From Struthidea cinerea (lineage: Eukaryota; Chordata; Aves; Passeriformes; Corcoracidae): DNA of 64,000 nt. This document shows positions 36,925 to 51,126 of the stretch, in pieces. Position 1 is the first letter of the stretch. Each line of letters opens with the position of its first letter. The stretch is from contig VZTI01001820.1 of NCBI GenBank assembly GCA_013397865.1, forward strand, positions 565,368 through 629,367, in the 5' to 3' direction. The translations under genes and the position numbers were made by a program. The notes below the pieces were generated by a model that was given only the letters and a program-made list of their open reading frames with translations, searched no databases and was not told the DNA's origin.

Positions 36925-37720
36925 CCCCAGCATGTTTTCTTTTAGTAGCACACACAGAGCCTTGGTGACCAGAACTGATCAGGGTCTTCCTGATGAGGTC
37001 CTGCCAGTGCCTGGCATTTATTGATTTCAGGAATACCTTCCTTCCTGTACTGGAAATACCTAGGTGACATTTACCTTTTCCAGTGGTCAGCCCACATTGC
37101 TGGATACATGGCTAACACAAGTTCCTGCTCCCGATTTCTTAAATGCACACCCTTTTACCTTAAATAGTAAGATTTCCCTCCATGTCTGTTGTTTCTCAAG
37201 ACTATCTGGCTATTCTTAGGTAAAATTCCGCTACTTGTCAGTATGGCCAAGGATGCCCGACCTCAGTCATCAGAAAGTTTCATTAGGCACTCTTTTGTGT
37301 CAAAATTGTTAAAGATATAAAAAGGATTGATACTGACTCTTTCAAAACTCTGCTAGTGATTTTCTTCCTTTCAGCTCAACCCATTGTCATCTCCCTTTTA
37401 GCCAATTCCTTAACTACTTCTCAATTCTTATCTTAATCCTCACTTTTTCTACTTGAACTAATAGTTTCCATCTGGCAGAGTACCAAATGCTTTGTTCTAG
37501 TCCATGTAAATGACATCTTCCCATAGTTCCTTTGTCTGTAAAATCAGATAAGAGCATTCTGGTAGGCAGGCAGAAGCTGCCTTTGTTAGGGTTAGGTTGC
37601 ATTTTCTTCCAGTTTTAGTTTGTTTCTATGTTTTAAGTTCCTTCCCTCAAAAAACTTCCAAACCAGGGATTTACTCCACAGAGCCTGGAATATATTTATA
37701 GCACACATAACCTGTTTTTT
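36925..37720 (-). mobile_element. Ancient, heavily eroded CR1-type LINE reverse-transcriptase fragment
   Basis: Read on the minus strand, 37500-37460 gives VIYMDxNKAFGTLP, which matches the CR1/L3 reverse-transcriptase box (V-Y-L-D-F-S-K-A-F-D). Further along the minus strand come a GGAATTGGCTAAAAGG segment (near 37405) and an AACAATTTTG segment. The C-terminal part at about 37085-36960 aligns with the CR1 region before 'ending in VQFW'-type sequence, ending CAGTTCTGGTCACC. Order and orientation fit one old insertion with many indels. It is much more diverged than the other CR1 copies here. The 5' and 3' limits are approximate. Confidence 0.6.
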
Positions 37721-40049
37721 TTAGCCTGCAAGTGCTTTTCAATCCAGGTTGTCTCAAATTAGAGGCAATGAAATTCTGCTGCTCAACTCCCACCCCAGCA
37801 CTACTAAGGCCAGGATATTGATTTCCATACACCTGAAACATATCTCATTGCTTCCATTCAGCTTGCAAGCTCACTGCAGAATGAATTTTGGTCTGTGTTT
37901 CCAGCTTGACAGTTCTTCCCAAGGACACATTAAGAGCCTGTTGTCCTGTGAGCAAACATTAAGAACTAGAGATGGGAGGCCCAGAATACCACCCACTAAT
38001 CACTTCTGCACCTCATTATACTAAGTTAGGCAGAGCAAATCACACTGTCAATATTTGTATTTTTCCCTTGGACTGTCCATGGAGCAGACCTACGCTAATG
38101 CAGGGAGATGGGGAGGCACACACGTGCCAGCAAGCCACCAACACCGCCTGGCACTGGTGAGTCTGTAGAACCAGTGCTACCTTTTCTATGGGCACATCTT
38201 TCAGATGATCAGCATGAGTAACCGTGAACTGGCTTCTAATTTATTTCTTTGGATCTAGTTCAGTTTAATGACAAAGCACAGGGAGTATATGGGTTTGGTG
38301 GGATATGTCTGCCTGCACCACCATCCTAGCTTCAGGGACAGTGTATGTATCTGCTTTTGGCATGAAGGATGTAAAAATTATTGCGGTTCAAAAAACGTGA
38401 TCTAACAAATGTCACTGCAAATTAAAGCAACCACAGTGGAAAAGATGCAAACCTATTCCATGATTATTACATGCCTCTAACAGCTATCTCCAGCAATGAA
38501 GAGAAGATTCCCTCTGGGATGATGAAGTTTACATTCAGGAGTTTAGAACACTAATTAAAACTCTGTAAGTACGCTCATTATTTTTCAGTTTCGGAGCCGA
38601 GGAGACATGTGCTGACAATAATGACTAAACTAATACTACTTCAGTTACCTCTCTGTTTTCTCTCTTCTGAAGAGATTGGGGTACAAAAGGCATGCTAAGC
38701 CAGTTTCCCTTGTACTGTTTATTTTCCTTTTTGCTGTTTTGCTTCTTTTAATTTTTAATTATGAAAGCAGGATTCCTTCCAGCCAAGGGTCTCTCAACCT
38801 GGGGAGAGAGTGGAGATGCCTGCAGGTGCCTTCTGCTTGATCTAAAAAGGCTACAAAGGAAAACAAGTTTGTGGGTGCTACACAGTGATGTCCCTATGTG
38901 AAATCTCTAAAAGGTTCTGCTCCTCCTCTAAAACCTTCTAGGGGCTCTCAGGCTGAAAAGGGACTGTGAACTCTAGCTCAAGAGTAAGGCTTTGTTCACA
39001 GAACTCTTAGCTCCTTTCTGTGTGCTTATTTATTTATACAATCTCCCTTATCTTTTCTTGTGTGCCTTGCCATTTCCTTAAGCTCACATCTCTGCTTCTT
39101 GACCTATTCAACTTCTTTCTTTCATGACGTCAGTGCATTTTCACATTCTCCTTCAGCCTGTCTCAGAATAAAGCACAAGTTTTCTCCTGCGTGCTTTCTG
39201 AGTGATTTCCTGTGTGTGTGTCCTGTTTTAGTTTCAAGAAGGAAAGGACATCCATGTCATGGATGGTTTTAATAGTTTGTGCAGATGCACCAGGGAGCAG
39301 GACTGGCAACCCCCAGGGAAGTGCCTGTGCCCCACAGGAACCTCCTGCTCTGGTTAGCCCTGAGCCACCCCTCTCCTGCAGCAGCGAGTGCCATCTGGTA
39401 TCCACTGTGTGGATGTATGTGGCGTTGTACACGTGTGAACACATTGTTCATACACACTTAGGTCTCAGATGCGGGACAGGGAAAGCTCTGAGCTAGCTCC
39501 TCACCTTGCAGCGCCTGCATCTCACGAGTCTGTGGAGCACCAGTGCCCTGCTCCAGGCTGGGGCAGCAGACAAGGAAGGATGCTCAGGTTTCCTGCTGCA
39601 TCTGAGGAGTCTGAAAGGGCTGCAGCCCATGGCTGTTGAGTGACCACAGGTTCACACATATCTTTTACATGGCCCCAACAGACTGGGTGCCCACTACCAG
39701 TCACTCTGGCTGCTGCAAGGAGACTGATGTTGTTGAGTGATCCTCAGTTCATAAGGCATTTGGGGGAGCCAGGCATTTTATAGACATGTTTTATTGGAAT
39801 GTGAAAGAGAAGCACACATGTTGATTTTAATTATTTAAATTCACCTTGACAGACGGCAGGATTTTGACTTCTCACCTCATACCATGTGCTTCATGGTGTG
39901 CAGAAAACTCTTGACTGTCCTTCCAGATGGCATGCAGCTCCCATCCCCCAAATAAAGTCCAGCAGCATTAATATTTTAGTACTTAATTTTTCTTTTAGCA
40001 ATTTAGGTCTGCCATACAAACTGCTTGCTTTGATCACTTGGAAAAAAAT

Positions 40050-40270
40050 ACTGATAAAATAAATTAAAGGAGAAGTCTTGACTTAAGTTTAAAAACAACT
40101 TCCTTCTCATTAGGCTTTCCACGGGAACCATGTATCATATTTATTTAAGCGTTGAAGAAAATATTTAGCCTATTCACAAAGGTTAAATAATCAGCTGATA
40201 AGATTTGTAGCTAAAGTATGTTTAAATGTACTCATTAAACATAGTATGTGTTAGGCAATTTTTCAAAAGC
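40050..40270. promoter_or_regulatory. Candidate conserved non-coding element with E-box/GATA overlap
   Basis: Repeat-free AT-rich tract containing TCAGCTGATAAG at 40191-40202. This is an 8-bp palindromic E-box (TCAGCTGA) overlapping a GATAAG site, preceded by CACAAAGGTTAAATAA. The motif density suggests regulatory DNA; function is inferred only. Confidence 0.2.
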
Positions 40271-43200
40271 TCTGCTGCTACATGTAAACCATTAGGAAGT
40301 GGAAAAGAAAAAGTCAAAAGGAACGAAAGCATTCCTTGTGAACAAATACAGTTGTGCATTGTATAGACTGACTGCAGCTAGCGAGAGTCAAAAAGTCAGA
40401 ATAACAAGACCCAGAAGAAGGCTATAATGATACAATTTATTCTTCAGAGCAACCAACAGTACTAACCCCAGCATTTTGCTCTAAAAAAAGGACTATATGT
40501 TTTAGCTCACCTTGTAATTTATGTCTATAATATTTGGAGAGGGATGGTTAAATGTAACTTATAAAAGGCTCAAAGCCTGTGGAAACAAACATTTCTTGCT
40601 GAGCTGAATTTACTTTCCAGCTCTGTCAGAGAAAGTATTTTTTTGTCTGATTGGTTTTACTGGTGCATAGAATGATTCCACACTAGGTTTGGGTAAAAGT
40701 AAAAAGTTACTTTTGTTTCATAAATAAAAAGATGACCTTTTAGAATTTGACTGTTTGGAGTTTGTTTTCTATTTTTCCCCTGCCTTGAAGTTCCACTTTA
40801 AGCAGAAGCCAAAAATATCAATCACCTTATCTGAAAGCATGGGACAAAAAAAAGATATCTTTTTGCTTAAACAAACCTTTTCCTTTGAAGACTCCCAGCC
40901 TGGTCTTTGAGATGATGTGAATGACATCTCTGGGCAAACAAGACACTTTTTTTATACAGACTGCAAACTTGAGAACTGAGATCATGAGAGGGAGCAGATG
41001 ACATCTGGGAGTTCTGTATTAAAGACTGGATTCTGCTGCTTTTATTCACAAATGGTCTTGCTCTTTGGGTGATCCTGCTCATTCCTTTGGGCCTATGCCT
41101 GATAGTGGACCACAGATTGCAGTGGGACCAGCCAAAAGTTAGGCTGATGCTCTGTAGGTGTGTCGCAGCATTTGGTGACAGAACACTGTAGTAAGAATTA
41201 AGGGATCAATGACACCTAAAGAAAACAAGTATTTGTTCTTGCTCCAGCTTGGGAGTTAATGTGGAGTTGTCTATTTTTCTGTTTTGGGGTAGATATGAGA
41301 GAGAAACAGCTGATCAGGGCTTTCTCTTTTGGAAAAAACTTATACCAGAGCCTTTTTTCCTTCCCCCTTTTATTGGTCGTGCATTGTGTCACCAATACAG
41401 TGCACTTCTGGTCTTATGGTAAGAATATGCATGAGCAACAGGTTATGTGTGAGGTTTTATTGCTGGGGACACTATGTTTAGATGTGCTGAGGCATGGAAG
41501 CAAGTTGCTCTCTCTCACCTGTGTTGAGGGCTGGGAGATACCTGCTTTTTTATTTTTGCTATTTGATGCTGTTTGCTGCATGTCTCCTATGGGGTCTTAC
41601 AGGTTTTTGGAAGAAAGGATGATATGGAGTGGGCTGTGGCCTTGGTGCAGCATAAAAGGACAGTCCCAGGCTGTAGGCACATGGGCACCACTGTGGCAAG
41701 GTTCTGCTAATAATACCTGGAAGGAACTAATAAATCTATTCTGAGAAAGTTAAAACTCTATCCAGAGTGGGATGATCATTGTTAAACTTCTGCAATGCAG
41801 TTGTGTCTGTTTTTGCTCCCTGCAGGAGGGAGGAGGAACTCCTGGATCACCTTTGTCCATGATCCCGGCAAGATAACATCATCCAGCTTAGCACAGTTCA
41901 ATGACCCCTTTTATTGCCTGGCTGGGGAGGTGCATGTGGACTTTTTTTAAGAGCAAAAGCATTTCTTCAACTCATGGGTTTTGTTTGCCTTTGAAAATCA
42001 TTATTTGTCAGCCTTGGTGACCTTTTTTTCAACATTGCGCCAGTGTTGTGACGTTACTCAGAAAACCATTTGGAAAAGCAGAAGGGACAAGTGCTGCCTG
42101 TGCCTGCACTCTGACACAGCTGCTCCTCATGGATTTCACCACCGCTTGTAGGCCTTCTGCAGAGAAAAAGAGTTAATGGGGAGGTTTCAAAATACTTTGC
42201 AGCACAGGAATCAACCATGGTAAACTGGCTGTCCCAGTGAACACATGAACCTGCTTCAAGTGGAAGCCTTTAATGACCTTCAGACCCACTCTGATTCACA
42301 GGTCATAAATGCTTAAGTACCCTGGCAGCTCCTGGGCATTGGAAGGCCCTCAACATACTCAAGGCAAAATAACAGGGAATTTTATGTACACAATATGCAC
42401 ACACACATAAATAAACAACATTTTAAATGCCAAGTATAGATCACAGATTTGCAAAACTGGGGTTAGAACTCAGATGGTTGGTGTGAAAGGGCCTATGCCT
42501 AACATTAATTTAATTGCCATGTGTTGCCTGAGAAAATGTGTTCAGCTCAATAGCTGAATGACTTGGATTTGGCTCTACACAAAATTTTGTCTTTCCATCA
42601 GAAGATTAAAAGCTTTTCTTAACCATAAATTGCACATTTTTCAGTGCAGCCAAGCTATTAGGTTTTCAGGAGTTCAAGTTTTTGTCAAAGGCTCAAACAC
42701 CTCAGTAAAAAGCAGAAACATAGCAAAAAAAGTCCAGTTTTGTTGAAGACAATTTTTCACTGGTAAAAAGGGTAGACAAAAATCTCCACACAACCTTACA
42801 CTATGTATGAGCTATGATACGGTGTAAGACATTTAAATGTTGTTATTTCACTGACACCACTCTTCTTGATTGCTGTTTCATGGACACCTACCACAGAGAA
42901 AGAAAACTATTTAGAATTACTTTCTGTCCAAGCTCTTTGGACAAGCTCAGTGAGACACCTGAACACATGCCTAACTTCTTGGCACCAGAGCAGTGCCATT
43001 GACTTTAGTGGTGTAACTCATGCGCTCAGGCTTAAGTGTGTGCTGGAAAACAAGAGATTAGAGTGACTGAGTTCAGGACTGCAGCAGTTAAAAGCCCCCT
43101 GTATTTGCAGTCAAAGCTGAAGTGGAGTGCAGGGGCTAAAACAATGCTACTAGGAAGAGGTTGGGTTTTATTTAGTCTATTTTTTTCACCTAGCTTTTGA

Positions 43201-46200
43201 GGTGACGCACCATCACTGGCCTGCATGACAAAGGCAGCCTCCTAAACCTACAAAATTCCAGTGTGTATTTCACAGAAAGTGAAGTGTTAAACTAGAATTT
43301 ACAGTGAATATCCCCCCTCCCTTTCCCCCACTTTCTCCTCTGTTCCTTTTGACATCTGAGAGGACCAACCACAACTGCATACCATTTATAGATTTGCCTG
43401 ATTAAAACCAGTTTTCCCTATAAGTCATATCATGTAGAAGACACAAGGTTTTTGTCAAGAGACCCGCTACTGGCAGAAACTGTTTTGCTGCTATTGCTAG
43501 TAAGAAATTAGTAACTAGATCCATGTCCTGTTTTTTATGCCAGCCTTATAATTATACTGTTTCAGTGGTAAGCCAGATATTTGGGCCAAGGGTAATTTAG
43601 AAATTCTAGATCTCTATTCAGTTTTGCTTTTTATGTTCATCTTTAGTGCAGCTATGTCTCCTTGCAACATATAATCTTCCTGCATTTTCCTCCCTTACTG
43701 TGGTTTCTGTGACCCACGGTCACAGTATAACAAATGCATTTTATTCAGCCCAGCTTTGTGAAACCATAGGAAACAATTATTGGCTTTAAAGAGAATTATT
43801 TTCTTGTTCTTTATGTCTCTGTCCTCAGATAATTATGCACAGCTCACACTGTGCTGTATGACTGGTGGGGCAGGGTTTGTCCCTTCAGTCCAGAAATGCA
43901 TTTGCTTTCCTGCCATTTCTGTCATTTCAAGAGCTCTGTGGAGCCTATTTGACTTTCTTGAATGCAGTTTTTTATAACCTATGAGACTGTGGTTGGCTGG
44001 GTTATCCTTCTGGTGTGGTAATGGTCTCTGCAGTCTTTACTTGGACTGTGATTACACAAAATATATATTTGTCTTTTTCAGCTTATATATGCTGTGAGCG
44101 TCCTGAGCTAATAGTATCTCTGAGATGTGGTTTTTGGAGCACTAGTGTGTCCATTATGCTGTGTTTGCTTTCTACAACGAAACATACAGCCAAAAACACA
44201 ACTTGCCCCTTTCCTTCAGCACAAGCTTTCCCCTCTCTGCTCTCTATCATGTTCTTGTTCCTTTGCTTATGCTGTATGGGTTTTGTTTGTTTGTTTGCTT
44301 TATGTTCTTTGAACCTCTGGAAAATAGATTCTGACAAGCCTTGGTTTCAGCTGAGGGCCTTCCAAACCTTATGGATTTCAGATGAATCACTTCTCCCATT
44401 GTCTATGAGAAACTGAATATACATTCATTTTTGACCAGATTTCTTTGAAGCCTACCTGGAAGCCCCAGCTCCACCAGCTCAAATGTGTCACGACAGACAA
44501 ACACCATAACCTCTTCCCACGCTGAATAATGATTTTATTCTTGGAGCTCCCAAATAATTACCTTGAGCCTTCTCATTTTCAGCTGTCTTTCTGTTTCTGT
44601 TGGGTGTGATAGTTCTTGTGGAGTATGTATAGCCCTGTACAGATAGTCATGCATGTGTAGTATTCCAGGGTGATAAGTGTGTGAAAATAAGAAGTCAAGT
44701 GGGGTCACACATGTCCCCATCGCTCTGCAGAGAATCATGGTTTGGGCACACACCTCCTTGCACCGTGGCTCAGTGTCAGGGCAGGCCGTGCCTCCTCCCC
44801 AGACAGATGTTTCCTGTTTCTGGAGTCTGAGCATTATGGCTTTTTTGATTGTCTTTTCACATCCAGATTTAGTTTTGCTTCCAGATAAAACATAACTAAT
44901 GATTTTCATAAGCTATTTAGTTCCACTGATGGGATGCCTCCATGTGTGGGGGCATGTGTGCCCATGAATGTGTATGGGTGTGTAACTGTAGGGTTTGTAT
45001 CAGGAGTGTGCTTGGCACATGGGCATGGAATAAATCTTGAAGTAATTTTCGCTACAGGAATTGGTGAATTAATTACTTTCTTTTTTCTGTGGCTAAGTGT
45101 ATATGCAAAGAATATTTGACAAACCGGTCTTGAAATATACCTGCTAGTAAACTAGGAGCTTTCTATTTGCCTCTTCTTCCTCCTGCCATGCAAATAGTCC
45201 CAGGATTTCCACACTCACAACACAGGGACACATAAAACAGAGACACCTGGGAATAAAATCTTGAGCAATTTTCTGTTGCACCCTCTCCATCACAGCCCCC
45301 AGCTGCTCCAGCTTTCCACTTATTTTCTTCTTTAAAGCATAGGGGTCAACAGTTACTTGTTCTTTCTGCAAATTAATCTGTTTACTGGGATTCAGTATCA
45401 TTTCCCTGTCTTGCGTATTCATCTGCCCAACCAGTTAGTCCCACAGTCAATCATCTTCACATGAGGTGGGCTCTACAGAGAGCTGAACATCAATCCCTGG
45501 ACCTCAGTCCCCATGGAAGGATATGCATTGAGACACATAGGAGTGGCCTCCTTGGCAGGGCTTCTGCAGAGTCTGGACCAGGAAGGTCTGTGTTTGCTAG
45601 AAATGTTTACTCAGAAGACATTATCACCACAGGTCTGGGGAAGATTTTTCAAATAACCTGGGATATTGTCTCTAGACTGAACTTCTGGGGTGTTGCCCAT
45701 CACCAGGTTATTGTTTCTGTTTATACATTTTGTTCTTCTGGCTTCTAGCTAATAGACAATAAAGTCTACTGTGTGCTATCTGCTGCCTACAGGTTTCCAT
45801 TTGCAGCATGCTCCTTTTGCTCCTAAGTACCTGGTGTCAGTATTTTGGCATGTATCCCTTCCCAAGAGGTGGGTTGGTGGAGGGGAACCAAACCACTGCT
45901 TTTTCAGCTATACATTTCTCAGTTTACATGCCCTGCCTTTCTATCAGCCTCGAATTATTTATTCAGGCCTTAGCTTAGATTCTCAACAGCTGATTTCTTT
46001 TTCCAGAATAACTGCAGTGCTTTAGATAGCAACAAGACCCAATGCACATAAGAGCTCCTTCTCTTTCATAAAGTCAGGATGATAGTGGACAGTTTGTTTA
46101 ACTTTTGCTGTAGAAAGCTGTTAACATGAGGGGTGTTCTGGCAGAGAAAAGCAGCAGGAGAGTCCATCCCTTTAATTTCATGGCATTTTAGGATAAATTT

Positions 46201-49200
46201 GATTTCTCAGGGGAAAAACCATTATATGCATACTCCATAAGCATTGAGTGAGTGAGAAGACAGGAACCAGTAAAGATCTGACCACTCTGTTACAGACTGA
46301 AATTCTTTTCTCACAGAGGAATTTCTGTCAGAGACATAAGTAAAGAATATCTATCTGAACATATTTTATTTTTAATGCCATTTAAGCTGCTATCTTTTGG
46401 ACTAGTTTTATCCCCTCCAGGGTCAGAGCTCTGTTCTAGCATCAGAAAAAATAATAGATTGTAACATGCAAAACCTGTGCTATATGCGTTGGCTACAAAG
46501 TTGGGGATATAGTGTGTTCCAAGGAAACACTTAGCTTCTAAATTTTTTGCCACTTCTGGAGAATTTGAGGAGGCTGAGTTGGGAAACTGACTGAACCATT
46601 AACTGATATCCAAGCTCAAATGATGTGTTACAGGGAGGTTGATGCTTTCAGTATGTCATTTCCCATTAGTCTTATTTTTTGCTGTTGTTCTTTCTTATCA
46701 TCCTAATTTTTACTGAACTTCCCCACGCACCCCTAAGGCAAGCAGAGTTAAGCATCTGATTTGACCTGAGCAGCTATGCTCTGCCTTTTCAACTCATGAC
46801 TGACCAAACCCAATCCGCAATCTCTGGCACAGACCACAAAGGCTGGCTGGGGTCTGAGGAGTTGCAGTAACTACTGTCAAGTGTTTGCCTGACCCCTGTG
46901 ATTTTACCCCTCCCCTTCTCATAAGGACATGTATCCTGAGATCAAAGACCCTTCAGCATTTTTATGGGAAGTCAGCTGGAGGCATGTAGGCTGATTCAGA
47001 ATACTGTGAAAGCTCTGGACTCTTTGTGGACAACAGGTCATCTGCCTCTGCAAAAATGTGTCTGTCTGTGCCAATGAATCCTTCTCCCCTTCTTCAATTT
47101 TTCAAGGATCCCTGCTTGATATAGGACCGTTTTTTCAACAAAACTATGAAAGGTTTCTCTGATAGCATCATAAGGCTGCAACATGGAAAGAGCCAAATTA
47201 GGAGAAGGGATAAGAAAGCACATCACTGCTAAAAGGCACAGCAGTCCTCTTTACTCTCCCTCTCTGTCACAGTTTCCAGCAGGGACTGGTGGTGCTTCTT
47301 GTCTTGGAAAGGGCAGCCCACCGCTCTGGTAGCAGCACCCTTACTCCCTAGTGTGACCGAGCCACTGGTCATGTCCCGTGGAGGTGACAGTGGGGACTGG
47401 GGCTGGCATCCCACTGGGGCTGCACATAGAGTTAGGGAATGATAAAGTGGGCTCGTTCAAAGGGAGGGAAAGGTAAAGCAGACCATGGCCTGTCCCAGCA
47501 GGGAGTTTGGCTGCTGCGCTGTAGCATCAGTGTCACTCAACTCCAGGGATGGTTTCACTGTCTGCTTCAGGCAAACTGCAGCAGTTACAGATGGAGCCAC
47601 AAATCGAGGCTGCTTCAAGCACAGCTAAAGCACACGGTACTCCTCTTGTAATCCTCCCAGATGTCTTTCAGACCCCAGGAAATTCAATGAAAGAATTTAT
47701 GACTATTATTCCCAATTATTTTACTATAAAGGAAAAAATTCTCTACCTCAAACCAAATTTACGCCTAAGATGGTTGATTTTATGGGTACCACCATATGGC
47801 TGAACTGCATTTTGCCTCACTGAGCAGTGGTTTCTTCCTTCTCTTTTTCTTCTTTGTTATTTTTTTCTTTCTGAAGGTAACAGGAATGAACTGCAGTGAA
47901 AATTGCCTTCTTGTCTGCTCAGGGGACCAGCAAAAATTTGATTGCTTCACAGAGGTCATTTTCTTGCAGAGGTAGAGTGGAGCTGTAGCTAGTAAATTTG
48001 CAGATACCCTAGAGGTGGTCCTTTAAGCCAGGTATGGATGTAATGTGGTGGACACCCACACAAGTTTCACTGTATTCTTACAGCTAGATAAAAATTGTAA
48101 TGAAAATGAAAAAACAATCCAAATTGTGTGAAATTCTCAGTGGGAACCAAGCGTCTGCTGACCTGCTTGTGCAAACACAGCCTTAGGGAACTGTCATGGG
48201 GAACTGCTGCCCTCGCCCTGTGGTGGGGCTGTTGGGGCAGAACAGAAAGTGGTGGCTTTCTGGTGAAATGTGGTGGCTGGGCCCTGAAGTTTGACACGCA
48301 GTAAGCAGAGGCACTGCTGGGCAACAGGTCAGAGATGACATCTGAGCTAGAATACATCTTCTTCAGCTCAGATAGATGTTAGGAGCTCATGGTGGAGTGC
48401 TAAAAAGGGCTGCCTATCCTTGTGGTTTATGCTACCTGTGCTTGCCTGTGGCATTAAACCCTTGCTGGTCTGATGCATCTTCTGTCCATCCCCTTCCTGA
48501 GCCTCCCTCCTGTGCTCTCCCTGTCCTCATGAGCTTATGTTTAGATCAGCTGTCAGCTGCCATTTTGAAAAGAAAAGCAGCTCTCAGAGCTTTTGTACTG
48601 ATAACACAGTGTGGCCTGCGATGAAGTAATTTCCTTCTATATTTATTTTTATTTTTTGTCTGAATTATTTTTAATGCTTGCAGCTTTGTCCATTCAGTAA
48701 CCTCTACATTGCTTTTCAAGTGCATTCTTTTAACCTTTTCTTCCCATCCTGTCTCTGTGTCTTCATTTTTTGCAGTGTGCTTAAACAACATGGACTTAAC
48801 CCACATGCCCCTGGGGAGAGGATTCTGCAGAGCCTTCCCCTTCTGCTCCAAAGCATGGCTACAAATACAGTTGGTCCTGCTCTTTGTGGAAAGCACATCC
48901 TGCTATCCTCAGCAGCAGAAATTTAACCAGATACTTCATCCCAATCATAATGGGTTATTTACTGACTACAGAGAAAGGGTTATTTTCTGGGACTACAGAT
49001 AAGGCTGGGGCCAGGAAACAGCTTGCAGTTGTCTCTGCAAATTCATCTAGTCTCTACCATAGTGTTTTGCTGTTTCCTCCCTCCTTATCTTCAGAGCAGA
49101 GGCTGTCAGGAAGGCAGGCTGGCGAGGGCAGCTCGGCCTCCCTGAAACAGACTTTTCCCACATCCTCACGATCTTGTGAGGACAGCAAGCCAGGCTCTGG

Positions 49201-51107
49201 CAGCCTCTCTGTCCGTCTCTGGCAACACATGAAGAAAATTGTCCTGTTTTCCCCACTCAGCCGAGAGAGCTCTAAGAGCTTTCTAATCAGCTCACTGTCA
49301 GCCTATTTCCTCTGGTCATTTAAAACGAGACTGTGCTAAGTTTACAGCTGCCAAAGCTTTTGCTTGGATTCAAAACACCGAGTGTTTGAGAGGCAGGTTG
49401 TAACTGCTGGGGCAGATTTCTGAGGAGGCAGCACTCGGGGGAAGATGGGCCTTTTCCTCTTGTCAAAAATACTCTAAGTGGATGAGAAATCATCACCCTG
49501 GCTAGCAAGTTTTACTTGCAATTGTTCTCTTTGAAAACTGGCTGCTTATATTGTTCCCCATGGTCACATGCGTACCTTTGTAAGTGAGATGACCTAAAAG
49601 TCTGTGCAAATAGGTGAAATTCCCACGGGAGGTGAGTGGTGTTGTGCTGTTGGTTTTATTAATGCACATGCAGGAGACTGCAGGTTTCTCCTGCTCGTGG
49701 TTTCAGAAACCTCACTGGTGTATCCCTGCTTCTGCTGCTCCAAACGTGAGCACTGGCAGGGCTGAGTGATTCATCTTAGCCATGAAGAGGCAGCTCCAAC
49801 TTTTTTTTACAGGTGCCCAGGATGCCTTTGAAGATTATAAAAGCCAGGCAAAAATCTTAAAAAAACCTGCTTGGAACCTCATTTTGGTGTCAGTCTAAAT
49901 TTTCAGAGAGGCTGCACCTCTCTTTTTCAAAACAGGCTTCCAAAGCAATGGCAAATAGGAGCTGCAACATGCAAAATCACTAACTGCATTTGGAAAACAT
50001 GGCATAAGTTAGTTACCACTAATGCAAGCATGTGCCCTTTACACCAGCACATTCATCATCTCTGACAGACTCCTTTCTAGCTTAGACAAGGTACTGAGTG
50101 GATACTAACTTGTGGAATTCTACAGGAACCTTTATTCAACCTCCTCTTGACTCTTCACTTCATCCACACATACAGTGAAGGTGTTTGCACCAGCACAGAG
50201 CAAGGGCAGGCAGCATGTTGGTGCAGCCCTTTGGAAAATGGCCTTTCTCACACATTTGAGAAGCTGTAGGTAGCTGAGCCTGGATACCAGGATCAGTCTG
50301 AAGGACAAACTGGAGTCAAATATAGTCTACACTTCTAAACAGTTAAAAAATGCTACATGCATCCAACATGGGTTGTACAAGGCACGGTGCCTGACTTGTG
50401 CTGCGGTTCCACTTGATGTGGAAAGGAGACAATGTGCAGGAGGAGGGTGAAGTGCACCAGGGAGGACTTGGGGGGCATGGAATACAGGGGTGGTGAAGGT
50501 AATAGTGGCACAGGAGTGGGATTTGGGGCAGGCTGGTGTGGGATAAGGTCTCTTGGATGTAGGCTGCATGGGCTGGAGGGAGAAGGAGGGCAGGACCTGG
50601 GTTACAGGTTCATGGGTAGAAGGAAATGGCACATTTACATATTTTGGAGACACTTAGAATTCCTCTCCTGGTCTTGCTGAGAGCTGTGCACCCTCTAAAC
50701 TGAATCCTTTAGGGTTTGCTTTTAGGGAAGAGTTGGGGTCAGAGCCTTAAATTCAGAGTTGCAAATGCTCCAGAGATGGTAGTTGTACAGATTGCACAGC
50801 AAAGCATGGAATTGGGAAGAGGGGCCCCTTATACTGCCCACTTTCAGCATTTGTTAGGAGTGACATGCTCTTGAGAAAAGGGCTTGTTATGGGCAATGAC
50901 ATTATTCCCAATACATTCCGCTCATACCACATTAATGTGGAAAAAAATTCCTTTCTGCTGGTATGTCATTGACATTTAGCATCAGTTATCGAGCATATTT
51001 GATCTTCTGTGTTCTGAATTTCATGAAAATCAAAGTGAATATATTCGTTTTCTTGAAAGTGTTGGACAGCTTCAAACAGAGCTTGCACTACATGTATAAC
51101 ATATAAT

Positions 51108-51126
51108 TGTAAACCCGGGGTTTACA
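51108..51126. repeat. Near-perfect 19-bp palindrome
   Basis: TGTAAACCC and its exact reverse complement GGGTTTACA flank a single central G. TGTAAAC/GTTTACA halves resemble forkhead-type cores. It lies in unique AT-rich DNA. Confidence 0.6.

Noticed and set aside
41259..41744. 161-codon + strand open frame
   Set aside because: Low-complexity hydrophobic/aromatic composition without domain, signal or splice evidence.
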